A stretch of DNA of 50,880 bases from an uncultured Eubacteriales bacterium. GTDB lineage: Bacteria; Bacillota; Clostridia; Oscillospirales; Acutalibacteraceae. The stretch is taken from the NCBI GenBank assembly GCA_900317025.1, contig ONFG01000019.1, positions 1-50,880 of the forward strand. The letters are read 5' to 3'. Positions within the stretch are counted from its first letter, which is position 1. The number at the start of each line of letters is the position of its first letter. The position numbers and the translations under genes were made by a program. Below the pieces are notes generated by a model. It was given only the letters and a program-made list of their open reading frames with translations, did not search any database and was not told where the DNA came from. This document shows, piece by piece, positions 32,187 through 41,698 of the stretch.

Positions 32187-33845
32187 TTACTTTGCGTTGA
32201 GCATCTCTTCGGCGTGCTTCAGGGAAAGCTCCGAAGGTTCGCTGCCGTCGATGATCCGCGACAGCTCGTATTTGCGCTGTTCAAAATCAAGGCGCTTGAC
32301 GTTGGTGTAGGTACGCCCCTCAGAAACGCTTTTACTTATATACAGATGAATATCAGCAAGGGCGGCTATCTGCGCCTGATGCGTGATACAAATGACTTGG
32401 TGTGAACGGGACAGGCTTCTGAGCTTCTTGCCGACCTTTGAAGCTGCCGAACCGCTGATGCCGGTGTCGACCTCGTCGAAGATAAGCGTGTCGATCTCGT
32501 CCTTCTCGGCGATGATCGACTTTACGGCAAGCATCATTCTAGAAAGCTCGCCGCCCGAGGCTATCTTTGAAACGGGCTTCGGCTCTTCGCCGGGGTTGGC
32601 GGATATGAGCAGTTCGAGCAGATCACAGCCGTTTTCTGTATATGCGCACTTCGTAAGGCTCGGCGTCATCACGACGTTAGGCATATCAAGGTAGCGCATC
32701 TCGTTCATAACAGCCTCGGAAAAATCGTTCGCCGCCTTTTTGCGGGCGTCGGTAAGCCTTTGCGCCGACTCTTCAAGCTCGGCCTTCGCCTGAGTATACT
32801 CGGCCTCCAGCCGTTCTTTGTTTATATCGTAGGAAAGCAGCTCCTCCAGCTCCCTGCGGGAGTTCTCGCAGAACTCGAGTATCTCTTCGATCGTGTCGCC
32901 GTATTTGCGCGAAAGCGAACGCAGCAGCTCAAAGCGCTCCTCGACCTGCTCGATCTCTTCGGGGTCAAACTCGAGGTCGTCGTAGACGCTTCTCAGCTCG
33001 TAGTGGCAGTCGTTAAGCTCCTCATAGGACGACTGCATTCGTTCGGCGATCGGTTCGAGGTCCGGGTGCAGAGAAGAGAGGTCTTCAAGCTCCCCGCAGA
33101 TCTCAGAAAGGCGGGAAAGTATTCCTTCTTCCTCGTCGCCGGTAAGCGCGGCATAAGATCTTCCGACGCCGTTTTTTATTCGTTCGCCGTTGTTCAAAAG
33201 CCTGCGCCTTGCTTCAAGCTGTTCAAGCTCGCCCGGCTCCGGCTCTGCCGACTCGATCTCGTCGATCTGGTATTTGAGGAGGTCGATCCTGCGCTCCCTG
33301 TCCTGAATGTTGTCGGTAAGCGCGCCGAGACGGCGCTTCAAGTCGGAGTAGACGGCAAACTTTGTCTTGTAGTCTTCGATAAGCTCCGGGTAGCAGCCTA
33401 CGGCGTCGATGTATTTGATGTGGCTGTCAGCGGTCATGAAGTCGTAGCCCTCGTTCTGACCGTAGATATTTATGAGATAGATACTGACCTCGCGCAGCGC
33501 CGACAAGGGCGCCGGGCGGCCGTTTATCCTGCACGTGTTTTTGCCGGCGGACGTGATAGTCCGCTGGAGGATGTAGTCGCCGTCTTCGCACTCGTAGCCG
33601 AGGGACGAAAGCTTTTCTTCGGCTGTCTTCGATACGTCGGTAAACGTGGCGCTTATAAACGCCTGCTTTGCGCCCGAGCGGATAAGCTCCCTTGACATTC
33701 GCTGGCCCATGATCGCGTTTATCGAGTCGATGATGATAGATTTACCCGCGCCGGTCTCGCCCGTCAGTATATTGAACGCTTCATCGAAGTCTATGCTCGC
33801 CTTTTCGATGACGGCAACGTTTTCTATGTAAATATTTGAAAGCAT
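32187..33845 (-). CDS. recN: DNA repair protein RecN
   Basis: An SMC-like ATPase for double-strand break repair. 552 residues. Walker A is GETGAGKSIIIDSI; signature KIASGGELSRMMLA; Walker B LIFDEVDTGISG. The middle (about 150-370) is coiled coil. It follows argR by 30 bases, a conserved order in clostridia. The end is followed by degT after 12 bases. Confidence 0.96.
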   Translation of the reverse strand: MLSNIYIENVAVIEKASIDFDEAFNILTGETGAGKSIIIDSINAIMGQRMSRELIRSGAKQAFISATFTDVSKTAEEKLSSLGYECEDGDYILQRTITSAGKNTCRINGRPAPLSALREVSIYLINIYGQNEGYDFMTADSHIKYIDAVGCYPELIEDYKTKFAVYSDLKRRLGALTDNIQDRERRIDLLKYQIDEIESAEPEPGELEQLEARRRLLNNGERIKNGVGRSYAALTGDEEEGILSRLSEICGELEDLSSLHPDLEPIAERMQSSYEELNDCHYELRSVYDDLEFDPEEIEQVEERFELLRSLSRKYGDTIEEILEFCENSRRELEELLSYDINKERLEAEYTQAKAELEESAQRLTDARKKAANDFSEAVMNEMRYLDMPNVVMTPSLTKCAYTENGCDLLELLISANPGEEPKPVSKIASGGELSRMMLAVKSIIAEKDEIDTLIFDEVDTGISGSAASKVGKKLRSLSRSHQVICITHQAQIAALADIHLYISKSVSEGRTYTNVKRLDFEQRKYELSRIIDGSEPSELSLKHAEEMLNAK

Positions 33846-33875
33846 TTTTTCACCCTGCTTTTTATTCGGTCCGCA

Positions 33876-34328
33876 TCACAGCACCGTCATTCTTTTGAGA
33901 GCAGCCACTGTTCCGACTGCAAGCTCCTGCGTCTTCGCAGCGAGAAAGATAGTGTCGTCGCCCGCTATCGAGCCGACGATCTCGCTGTACTGAGCCGAAT
34001 CAATCGCGGCGCAAAGCGCCTGAGCCATGCCCGCCTCTGTCTTTATTATAACAAGATTTCCGGCAAAGTCAATATCTATCACCGCAGTAGTCAATAAGGA
34101 ACGAAGCCTTTTTGACGCGTCGTTATCTTTTGCGGCCGACAAAGCGTAGCAGTATTTGCCGCTTTTTGACATGACCTTTACGAGCTGAAGCTCCTTTATA
34201 TCTCTCGAAACGGTGGCCTGGGTCACATTGTAGCCGCACGCGCGCAGCTCTTCGATCAGCTCGTCCTGCGTCGAGATCTCCTTGCTTTGTATCAGCTTTA
34301 CGAGCCTTTCCTGCCTGCCTCTTTTCAT
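33876..34328 (-). CDS. argR: Arginine repressor ArgR
   Basis: 150 residues. The N-terminal winged helix (about 1-70) reads RQERLVKLIQSKEISTQDEL and GYNVTQATVSRDIKELQLVK. The C-terminal arginine-binding and oligomerisation domain (about 80-150) has GMAQALCAAIDS and GSIAGDDTIF. It controls arginine synthesis or use; no arginine genes are in the window. It sits between nadK (1-base gap) and recN, the usual clostridial arrangement. Confidence 0.95.
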   Translation of the reverse strand: MKRGRQERLVKLIQSKEISTQDELIEELRACGYNVTQATVSRDIKELQLVKVMSKSGKYCYALSAAKDNDASKRLRSLLTTAVIDIDFAGNLVIIKTEAGMAQALCAAIDSAQYSEIVGSIAGDDTIFLAAKTQELAVGTVAALKRMTVL

Positions 34329-34329
34329 C

Positions 34330-35187
34330 TCAGCCCATCCTTTCGTTAAGCTTTTCGTCGAGTATACGGTAAAAATTCTTGCTATTGAGTTTAATGAATC
34401 TTGCGCTGATATCAGCCCTTGAAACGACTATGCTGTCGTTTTCGCCGATCGTCTCGGAAAGCCTGCCGTCGACCGTTACGACGGGGTTTTCGCGGCTGTC
34501 GCGGCCCCGGTAGATAGCGACCTCGGAGTCGTCGGAGAAAAGCACGGAGCGCGAAAACAGCGAATGAGGGCAGATCGGGGTAAGCAGGATACACTTCATA
34601 TGCGGCTCGATCACAGGGCCGCCCGCAGACAGCGAATACGCCGTCGAGCCGGTCGGTGTGGAAAGGATCACGCCGTCGGCGCGGTATTCCGTAATAAATT
34701 CGCCGTTGAGGTGAACGTCCAGGTCGATCATTCGCGACACGGCGCCGTTCGTCACGGTGACGTCGTTGAGCGCATACGCCTTGTGCGATACGCCGTCGCG
34801 TATGACAGTTATCTCGAGCAGCATACGCTCGTCCACGGTGTAGCTGCCGTCAAAAAGCTTCGAGAGCAGTGAAAGCTCCGAAGGCTCCAGCCCCGCAACG
34901 AAGCCGACTCTGCCACAGTTGACGCCGAGCACGGGCTTTCCCAGCACGGCGGCGTCCTTAGCGGTATGGATTATCGTTCCGTCGCCTCCTATCGAGATCG
35001 CCATATCGGCGTTTTCTACGGCTTCAAACTCCGTTTTGACGTATTCCGCTTTGTCGCTTTTTATCGTATCGTGAAACGCATACGGGATCGTGAAGGTGCA
35101 GCCGTACTCCGTAAGGCGTTCGATGATCCTGCACGCGTATTCCGTTGCAAGCTTCTTCCCCTTGTATGGGATTATCGCAGTTTTCAT
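34330..35187 (-). CDS. nadK: NAD kinase
   Basis: Phosphorylates NAD to NADP using ATP. 285 residues. The diagnostic GGDGT is in ISIGGDGTIIHTAKDA; then GVNCGRVGFVAGLEP, and ADGVILSTPTGSTAYSLSAGGP, the NAD-binding loop. It is preceded by tlyA (20-base gap) and followed by argR, consistent with the clostridial operon. Confidence 0.96.
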   Translation of the reverse strand: MKTAIIPYKGKKLATEYACRIIERLTEYGCTFTIPYAFHDTIKSDKAEYVKTEFEAVENADMAISIGGDGTIIHTAKDAAVLGKPVLGVNCGRVGFVAGLEPSELSLLSKLFDGSYTVDERMLLEITVIRDGVSHKAYALNDVTVTNGAVSRMIDLDVHLNGEFITEYRADGVILSTPTGSTAYSLSAGGPVIEPHMKCILLTPICPHSLFSRSVLFSDDSEVAIYRGRDSRENPVVTVDGRLSETIGENDSIVVSRADISARFIKLNSKNFYRILDEKLNERMG

Positions 35188-35207
35188 ATAATGTACCTGC
35201 CGGTAAT

Positions 35208-36020
35208 TTATTTTGTGTCGAGTTTCTCGTGAGAGAGCTTTACGAGCGCTTCAGGGGCGAGCCCTTCAGCAAGCGTGGGTTCGGCGCTCTTTTGGATATA
35301 CAGAAGGTATTCGATATTGCCCTCGGGACCTTTCACCGGAGAATAGTCAAGACCGAGAACGGAATAGCCGTTTTGGCTAACAAATTCAATTATATCGTTT
35401 ATAACGGCGGCGTGTACCTTCGGATCGCGAACTACGCCGTTTTTCCCGACGTTCTCTCTGCCCGCTTCAAACTGCGGCTTAATAAGACAGACCGCAGTGC
35501 CGCCGTCTTTGATGAACTGCCTTGCTACGGGGAGGATCTTTTTCAGTGAGATGAACGAGACGTCGACGCTGAAAAAGTCGACCGTTTCGGTGATCTGCTC
35601 GTTCGTTACATAGCGGAAATTCGTGCGCTCGAGGTTCACTACGCGCTCGTCCTGACGAAGCTTCCACGCAAGCTGACCGTAGCCGACGTCTATTGAGAAG
35701 ACCTTTCTTGCGCCGTTCTGGAGCATACAGTCGGTAAAGCCGCCGGTCGACGCGCCGATATCCATTGCAACGGCGCCGTTTAAGTCGAGTGAAAATGCCT
35801 CGACCGCCTTTTCGAGTTTCAAGCCTCCGCGGCTGACGTATTTCAGCGTATTTCCGCGCACCTCGAGGTTTACGTCCTCGGGGTAGGTCGAGCCTGCCTT
35901 GTCTGCCTTCTGGTTGTCGGCGTAAACGATGCCCGACATTATGATCGCCTTCGCCTTTTCGCGGCTCTCTGCAAAGCCTTTTTCAAAGAGCAGAACATCC
36001 AATCGCTTTCTGATCGGCAA
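35208..36020 (-). CDS. tlyA: TlyA-family rRNA methyltransferase (hemolysin A family)
   Basis: 270 residues. An N-terminal S4 RNA-binding domain (about 1-60, RKRLDVLLFEKG...) is followed by an FtsJ-like SAM methyltransferase domain (about 60-250) with motif AMDIGASTGGFTDCMLQNGA. TlyA methylates ribose in 16S and 23S rRNA; the hemolysin name is historical. The start is UUG at 36020, with GGGGTGATC just upstream; no better ATG is near. Part of the same operon as dxs (12-base gap). Confidence 0.93.
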   Translation of the reverse strand: MPIRKRLDVLLFEKGFAESREKAKAIIMSGIVYADNQKADKAGSTYPEDVNLEVRGNTLKYVSRGGLKLEKAVEAFSLDLNGAVAMDIGASTGGFTDCMLQNGARKVFSIDVGYGQLAWKLRQDERVVNLERTNFRYVTNEQITETVDFFSVDVSFISLKKILPVARQFIKDGGTAVCLIKPQFEAGRENVGKNGVVRDPKVHAAVINDIIEFVSQNGYSVLGLDYSPVKGPEGNIEYLLYIQKSAEPTLAEGLAPEALVKLSHEKLDTK

Positions 36021-36032
36021 AAGATCACCCCA

Positions 36033-37889
36033 TTAATTCCATGTTAGTTTATTTACCATGCCGGTGCAGTCGATGCCGAGTTCTTCCAGAGTTTGCTCTA
36101 CGGTCGCCTGCGCGACAAATTTATCTTTGATACCGGTAAGCTCGTAGCTTCCGGTAAAGCCCTGATCCCTCAGCGCCATGAAGAACGATTCGCCGACTCC
36201 GCCGTGCTCCATGCCCTCTTCAAAGAAGTAGACCCTTTTGAAGGCTGCCGCCGTTTCAACGGCTTCCTCGGGAATCGGGCGAATACGTTCAAGCTTTAAT
36301 ACGGTTATATCGACGCCCTTGTCTTTCAGAACTGAGAGTGCCTGCGCGGCATGGGCGAAAAGCCTGCCGTACGTTATCAAGACGGCGTCTTCGCCGCTGC
36401 CGTAAGTCGTGAAGAGCGCGCCGGGGCGGAAGCCCTCAGGTCGGGGCGGTTCGCCGCCTCTCGGGTAGCGAACTGCCGCAATGCCGTCGTCGTGGTAGAT
36501 GGCGCGGTCGAGGTCTGCCTTCAGCTCGTCGAAATAGCAGGGCGAATAAACGGTCGCGCAAGGTATCGGGTAAAGCATCGCGACATCGAAAACGCCCTGG
36601 TGCGTCTCGCCGTCTTCTCCGACGATGCCGGCTCTGTCAACGCCGAGTACGATGTGGAGCTTCTGCGCCGCGGCGTCGTGGATAAGCTCGTCGTAGCTGC
36701 GCTGCAAAAAAGACGAATACACGGCGAAGACGGGTATCATACCCTGCGCCGCCATTCCTGCGGCGAACGTTACGGCATGACCCTCGGCGATGCCGACGTC
36801 AAAAAAGCGCTCCTTGTACTTCCTTGAAAAGGAGCCAAGCCCCGTGCCGGACTTCATAGCGGCGGTGATGGCGCAGATCTTTTCGTCCTTTTCGGCAAGC
36901 GAACACATAATCTCGCCGAAGCGGGCGGAATAGCCCTTTTTGGACGAAAGCGGCTCGCCCGTGTCGATATCGAAGCTGCCGACTCCGTGGTACGACTTCG
37001 GGTCGTTTTCGGCGTAGCTGTAGCCCTTGCCCTTCGTCGTAATGACGTGGATAAGCACGCCCTGCGTTACATTTTTCGAGGCGTTGAGCGCATGGATAAG
37101 CTTGCGCAGGTCGTGACCGTCGACGGGGCCGTAGTAAACAAAGCCGAGGTCTTCAAAGATCGTATTGCGGTAGACTGACGTTCTGAGCTTCGACTTCGAG
37201 TGAAGCAGCAGCTTTCTTATCGGAGTGCCGACAAGCGGCGTGTGCAAAAGGATCTTCTCGACGACCTTTTTCGTCTTGATATAGCCGGGGCGGATCCTTA
37301 TCTGAGTAAGGTACTTCGCCATCGAGCCGACGTTCTTCGAGATCGACATCTTGTTGTCATTGAGGATTATCGTGAAGTTCTTCGGGCTTCTGCCGGCGTT
37401 GTTAAGCCCCTCGTAAGCAAGACCGCCCGTGAGAGCGCCGTCGCCGATAACGGCTATGGTACGGGAGCTGTCGCCTTTGAGCGCCTTTGCGCGCGAGATA
37501 CCGTACGCCGCCGAGATAGATGTCGAGCTGTGACCCACATTGAAGGCGTCGTACTTGCTTTCGCTGCGCTTTGGGAAGCCCGAAAGACCGTCTTTCTTTC
37601 GTATGGTCGACATCTTGTCGCGCCGACCGGTGAGTATTTTGTGAGTATAAGACTGATGACCTACGTCCCAGACTATAGAGTCCTTCGGGAGGTCATAGAC
37701 ATAGTGCATCGCGACGGTCAGCTCGACTGTACCGAGGTTCGGCGAAAGATGACCGCCGTTTTTAGAGATCGTTTTTATCAGCATATCCCGTATCTCGTCA
37801 CACAGAACGTAAAGCTCCTCGATCGAGAGCTTTTTCAGATCGGCGGGCGAGTCGATTTTATCGAGGTATTTATACCGAGGTTTGTCCAA
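36033..37889 (-). CDS. dxs: 1-deoxy-D-xylulose-5-phosphate synthase
   Basis: First enzyme of the MEP isoprenoid pathway; thiamine-diphosphate enzyme joining pyruvate and glyceraldehyde 3-phosphate. 618 residues. Visible motifs: the catalytic His region HLSPNLGTVELTVAMH; the ThDP/Mg motif VIGDGALTGGLAYEGLNNAG; the second-domain glutamate region in FFDVGIAEGHAVTFAAGMA; and DRAGIVGEDGETHQGVFD. The start is UUG at 37889, with AAGGA about 10 bases upstream. It follows ispA, so precursor and chain-elongation steps are co-transcribed. Confidence 0.96.
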   Translation of the reverse strand: MDKPRYKYLDKIDSPADLKKLSIEELYVLCDEIRDMLIKTISKNGGHLSPNLGTVELTVAMHYVYDLPKDSIVWDVGHQSYTHKILTGRRDKMSTIRKKDGLSGFPKRSESKYDAFNVGHSSTSISAAYGISRAKALKGDSSRTIAVIGDGALTGGLAYEGLNNAGRSPKNFTIILNDNKMSISKNVGSMAKYLTQIRIRPGYIKTKKVVEKILLHTPLVGTPIRKLLLHSKSKLRTSVYRNTIFEDLGFVYYGPVDGHDLRKLIHALNASKNVTQGVLIHVITTKGKGYSYAENDPKSYHGVGSFDIDTGEPLSSKKGYSARFGEIMCSLAEKDEKICAITAAMKSGTGLGSFSRKYKERFFDVGIAEGHAVTFAAGMAAQGMIPVFAVYSSFLQRSYDELIHDAAAQKLHIVLGVDRAGIVGEDGETHQGVFDVAMLYPIPCATVYSPCYFDELKADLDRAIYHDDGIAAVRYPRGGEPPRPEGFRPGALFTTYGSGEDAVLITYGRLFAHAAQALSVLKDKGVDITVLKLERIRPIPEEAVETAAAFKRVYFFEEGMEHGGVGESFFMALRDQGFTGSYELTGIKDKFVAQATVEQTLEELGIDCTGMVNKLTWN

Positions 37890-37929
37890 AACTATTCATT
37901 CCTTCCGAACTGCAGCGCAGGACAAGCTG

Positions 37930-38802
37930 TTAGTTTAAACGGTGTGAAAGTGAGAGCGCGAGGTCTTCAAGGTAAGACGTATCGGCGGGGATACCTGCAA
38001 GAGCCTCGACCGCCTGCTTTGTAAGCTTAAAAGCGAGCGCTCTGCCCTCGTTTACGCCAACTTTGGTCACGTAGTTCACCTTTTCATTTTCGGCGTCGCT
38101 GCCGACGGGCTTTCCGAGCGTTTCGGTGTCGGATTCGATATCGAGGATATCGTCGACGATCTGGAACGCAAGCCCTATCTTTTCGGCATACGTTCTGACT
38201 GACGCGATAACTCCTTCGTCTGCGCCCGCAAGCACGGCTCCCATCACGCACGCGGCGCTCAGGAGCGCGCCGGTCTTTTTGGCGTACATTTCCTTTATGG
38301 TGTCGAGGTCGGGGTCTTTGCCCTCGGTCTCCAGGTCGATGACCTGACCGCCTACCATGCCCGTCGGTCCGCACGCGTATGCCAGCACGGCGGCTGCCGA
38401 CGCGCCGTTCATACCCGCCTTTTCAAGACTTTCGGGTCTGAGCATCACGTCAAAGGCAAGCGACTGGAGAGCATCGCCCGCAAGCAGGGCTATGTCCTCG
38501 CCGAAGACCTTATGATTCGAGGGCTTACCTCGTCTCAAGTCGTCGTTGTCCATGCAGGGCAGGTCGTCGTGGATAAGAGAGTAAGTGTGTATCATCTCGA
38601 TCGCACACGCATATGGCAGCGCTGCTTCGACCTCGCCGCCCAGAGCCTCGCAGAACGCGAGCACCAGCGTCGGGCGCACTCTCTTTCCGCCGGCAAGCAG
38701 GCTGTAGCTCATCGCCTTTATAACGGCAGCCTCGCGGCAGCTCTCGTTTGGAAGTAGCTCTCTCAGCTTCTCCTCGATGATGGGCAGGTATTTATTATTC
38801 AT
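37930..38802 (-). CDS. ispA: Polyprenyl (farnesyl) diphosphate synthase
   Basis: Condenses IPP with allylic diphosphates, making farnesyl (or geranyl) diphosphate. 290 residues. The first Asp-rich motif is LIHDDLPCMDND, the second is FQIVDDILD; GGKRVRP binds IPP. The short length and bulky residues before the first motif fit a C15 product. The ATG overlaps the end of xseB by 8 bases. Confidence 0.95.
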   Translation of the reverse strand: MNNKYLPIIEEKLRELLPNESCREAAVIKAMSYSLLAGGKRVRPTLVLAFCEALGGEVEAALPYACAIEMIHTYSLIHDDLPCMDNDDLRRGKPSNHKVFGEDIALLAGDALQSLAFDVMLRPESLEKAGMNGASAAAVLAYACGPTGMVGGQVIDLETEGKDPDLDTIKEMYAKKTGALLSAACVMGAVLAGADEGVIASVRTYAEKIGLAFQIVDDILDIESDTETLGKPVGSDAENEKVNYVTKVGVNEGRALAFKLTKQAVEALAGIPADTSYLEDLALSLSHRLN

Positions 38803-39004
38803 CCTTAGTCTCCCGGCTTTCGGCTGTTATCGTGGTGAATTTGAGCTTCGCGGAGTCGAGCTTTTCGTAACAGAGACCGACGAGCGCCGCGCCCTCCTCA
38901 TAAAGCTCCATCGACTTTTCAAGCGTTATGTCACTGCTCTCTAGAGACTTTGCGATCTCTTCGAGACGCTTCTTTGCGTCGGAGTACGTTTTATATTCAT
39001 TCAT
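38795..39004 (-). CDS. xseB: Exodeoxyribonuclease VII small subunit
   Basis: 69 residues in this reading, starting at ATG 39004 (MNEYKTYSD) with GGAGG at 8 bases; an upstream ATG at 39019 overlaps that site. The motif KRLEEIAKSLESSDITLEKSMELYEEG is diagnostic. Works with XseA to degrade single-stranded DNA. It begins 4 bases after the xseA stop. Confidence 0.94.
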   Translation of the reverse strand: MNEYKTYSDAKKRLEEIAKSLESSDITLEKSMELYEEGAALVGLCYEKLDSAKLKFTTITAESRETKDE

Positions 39005-39008
39005 GATT

Positions 39009-40220
39009 TCAGCCTCCATGTTTTTCTGTCTTTATAACGGAGCATTCCGCCGTGCCGTCGGCAAAGCGAACACTGAGCTTGTCGCCGGGGCTGAGCTTTT
39101 CGACCGAGGCAACGCATTTACCCTTTTTGCTTGCGACGGAGTAGCCCTTTTGCAGCAGCCTGATCGGGCTAAGCGCGTTGACGGCGTTCGCGAGAGAATC
39201 CGTTTTAATCCTTTCAAGCTCGAGCTTATTCTCGGCGGCGGACGTTATGCGGTTTGAAAGAAGCTCGACCGTCAGCCTTTCGTTTTCTATATATTTTTCG
39301 GGGCGGAGCGCAGCAATGGAATCCTTCAACCGGTCGACGTCCTGGTAAGCCGTATAGAGGCGGTCGCCGGTAAGGGACTTGATCCTGTCAAACGCGGAAT
39401 CAACGCTCTTTCTAAGCTCCTCTTTATCCGGTACCGCAAGCTCCGCCGCTGCCGAAGGCGTGGGCGCGCGAAGATCTGCGGCAAAGTCGCAGAGCGTAAC
39501 GTCCGTCTCGTGGCCGACGGCGGAGATTATCGGAATGGGCGAATCATAGATCGCCCAGATCAGGTTTTCATTGTTAAAGCAGTTGAGGTCCTCAAAGGAG
39601 CCGCCTCCCCTGCCGATTATGATTACGTCGACATTACGCTCGCCGGAAAAGTAGCGGATACCGCGCGTTAGCTGCTCCGAAGCGGCGTCGCCCTGAACGG
39701 CCGAAGGGTAAAGCACCACCTCGGCAAGCGGGCAGCGGCGCGCCACGACGTTTTTTATGTCTTCGATAACGGCGCCCGTCGGCGAGGTAACAACGCCGAT
39801 CCTGCATGGCAGCGGCGGGAGCGGGCGCTTGTGACGCTCGTCAAAAAGCCCCTGTGCCGCAAGCTTGTTTTTAAGCTGCTCATAAGCGAGAGCAAGCGCG
39901 CCCATGCCGTCGGGCTGCATACTCTCAACGTAAAGCTGATACTGACCGCTTACCTCGTAGACCGAGACGCGCCCGGCCACGATGACCTTCATGCCATCTT
40001 CCGGCCTGAAGCGGACCCTGGACGCGCTGCTCGAGAACATTACGGCGCGTATCGACGAAGCACTGTCCTTCAGGGAAAAGTAGAAATGCCCGGAGGAGTA
40101 GTTGCTTTTGAAGTTGGATATCTCACCGCTGACGAAAATGCTTTTCAGGTTGCGGTCGCCGTCGACAAGATGCTTTATGTATGTGTTGACCTGAGATACT
40201 GTCAAGACATTGGCATTCAT
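39009..40220 (-). CDS. xseA: Exodeoxyribonuclease VII large subunit
   Basis: Catalytic subunit of exonuclease VII. 403 residues. An N-terminal OB-fold (LTVSQVNTYIKHLVDGD ... VSGEISNF) is followed by the catalytic domain with IGVVTSPTGAVIEDIKNVVARR, IIIGRGGGSFEDL and SAVGHETDVTLCDFAAD, which are diagnostic. The ATG at 40220 overlaps the stop of the M22 gene and has GGGGATG upstream. Confidence 0.96.
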   Translation of the reverse strand: MNANVLTVSQVNTYIKHLVDGDRNLKSIFVSGEISNFKSNYSSGHFYFSLKDSASSIRAVMFSSSASRVRFRPEDGMKVIVAGRVSVYEVSGQYQLYVESMQPDGMGALALAYEQLKNKLAAQGLFDERHKRPLPPLPCRIGVVTSPTGAVIEDIKNVVARRCPLAEVVLYPSAVQGDAASEQLTRGIRYFSGERNVDVIIIGRGGGSFEDLNCFNNENLIWAIYDSPIPIISAVGHETDVTLCDFAADLRAPTPSAAAELAVPDKEELRKSVDSAFDRIKSLTGDRLYTAYQDVDRLKDSIAALRPEKYIENERLTVELLSNRITSAAENKLELERIKTDSLANAVNALSPIRLLQKGYSVASKKGKCVASVEKLSPGDKLSVRFADGTAECSVIKTEKHGG

Positions 40221-41173
40221 GTTTTCATCCCCTTCAGACGGCGCGCTGCCATTACAGCCGTGCCGCAGGCGTTGTCGCTCGAAAGCTCGGCCGAGGCGAA
40301 CAGGCAGTCAAAACGCTTTGCGAGCGCATCGCGAATGATCGTATCCGACATCACGCCGCCGGCAAATATAACGGGCAGGCTGCCGTATTCGTTGAGTATG
40401 TTCCCGCACATTTTCTCGAGCGTTTTTTCTATGAACATAAGACAGGTGAGAGCGATCTCGGCTCTGTCGATATTATTCTCCGCCATTTTCGCGCAGATAT
40501 TCTCAATGCCGGAAAGGCAGCAGTTCGTACCCTTCACACACGGCTTTACCGATACCTTCTTCTCGCACGAAAGCGCAAGCTTTTCAAGCTGCGCTCCGCA
40601 GGGAAACGTCAGCCCCATTTTCACGCCGACACGGTCGACTGCCTGCCCGGCGTGAAGGTCGAGCGTCTCGCCCACGATCTTCGCCTTAAAAACAAGCTCG
40701 GGGTCCGGCTCGGCGATGACTGCCTCGGTCGTACCACCGGAGACGTGGAACGCGATAAACTTTTCATTATAGAGGCTTTCGCAGCCCGACGAATGAACGG
40801 CGGCGGCGATGTGACCCGCCTGATGAGAAAACTCAAATACCGGCACGCCCAGCACGGAGGCTATCGAGCGCGCCGTATTGACGCCGACCGTAAAGCAAGG
40901 CATATAGGAGCCTTCAACGTCTCTCGGGCGCGCGGAAACGCCCACTGCGGCAAGCTCCGGCGTAAAGCCAAGCGCGCTGTACATATCCGCGATGACCGCG
41001 TGGAGCTGAGCCGTGTGATGGAAGACGGCGTCGCTTTGGCGAAGCCCTCTCCCGCCCTTTTCAACGGGAAGAAGCTTCCGGCGGTGTACGACCTCGCCGC
41101 TGTCGAGCGCGCAGAGCGCCGCCGAGGTCGTATAATTGCTCGTATCTATACCGAGTACGTATTTACTGCTCAT
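40217..41173 (-). CDS. Peptidase M22 / TsaD-like protein
   Basis: 318 residues of the ASKHA/TsaD superfamily (glycoprotease family). Visible: the N-terminal LGIDTSNYTTSAAL, the metal-ligand pair in FSHQAGHIAAAV (HxxxH), FHVSGGTTEAV, the region AVDRVGVKMGL and FAGGVMSDTIIRD. True TsaD makes the t6A tRNA modification; this protein lies in the nusB-xseA cluster where clostridia commonly carry a TsaD paralogue, so it may not be the main TsaD. The start overlaps nusB by 11 bases and the stop overlaps xseA by 4. Confidence 0.82.
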   Translation of the reverse strand: MSSKYVLGIDTSNYTTSAALCALDSGEVVHRRKLLPVEKGGRGLRQSDAVFHHTAQLHAVIADMYSALGFTPELAAVGVSARPRDVEGSYMPCFTVGVNTARSIASVLGVPVFEFSHQAGHIAAAVHSSGCESLYNEKFIAFHVSGGTTEAVIAEPDPELVFKAKIVGETLDLHAGQAVDRVGVKMGLTFPCGAQLEKLALSCEKKVSVKPCVKGTNCCLSGIENICAKMAENNIDRAEIALTCLMFIEKTLEKMCGNILNEYGSLPVIFAGGVMSDTIIRDALAKRFDCLFASAELSSDNACGTAVMAARRLKGMKT

Positions 41174-41630
41174 CGCTGCTCTTCTCTTCTTTTACACGAA
41201 CGGCTGCGCCGAGAACGGCGTTTACGAACGACGCTTCTTTCGGTGCCGCGTACTTCTTCGTAAGCTCGACAGCCTCGTTGATAGCGACGCTCTCGGGCGT
41301 TTTGCAGCAGCTCATCTCGCTTATCGCAAGGCGCATGACGCTCAGCGGCACACGCGAAAGGCGCTCGAACGTCCAGCCCTTGATGTTGGCGCGTATCACG
41401 TCGTCTACTTTTTCACGATTGTTTGAGAAATACTCAAGCACCTTGACGGTGAATTCGTCGGCTACGATAAGACGCGATTCAACGGCGTTGTCGAGAATAT
41501 CATGATAGCTGTCATCGGAAAATGTCATCTCGAAAAGTATCGCGAAGCACTGCTCGCGAGCCTCTCTCATTCTGGCGATAAACGCCTCTTTCTCTTCCTT
41601 TGAACGGCCCTTTGTGTTTTTATTACTCAT
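41163..41630 (-). CDS. nusB: Transcription antitermination protein NusB
   Basis: 155 residues, standard. All-helical RNA-binding protein that, with NusE, supports rRNA antitermination. Landmarks: ARMREAREQCFAILFEMTF, then LSVMRLAISEMS, and ESVAINEAVELTKKYAAPKEASFVNAVL, which is diagnostic. The ATG at 41630 has GAGGAG upstream. First gene of the long operon, with a clear promoter. Confidence 0.95.
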   Translation of the reverse strand: MSNKNTKGRSKEEKEAFIARMREAREQCFAILFEMTFSDDSYHDILDNAVESRLIVADEFTVKVLEYFSNNREKVDDVIRANIKGWTFERLSRVPLSVMRLAISEMSCCKTPESVAINEAVELTKKYAAPKEASFVNAVLGAAVRVKEEKSSDEQ

Positions 41631-41670
41631 AAAAGCTCCTCGTTTTCTTTGGTGGCTTTATTTTTCTTTA

Positions 41671-41684
41671 TCGGCAATTGCCGA
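41671..41684. promoter_or_regulatory. Perfect 14-bp palindrome in the nusB leader
   Basis: TCGGCAATTGCCGA, located about 15 bases after the predicted -10. It could be an operator for a repressor or form a short hairpin. Confidence 0.35.
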
Positions 41685-41698
41685 CAAGTCTTCATATT

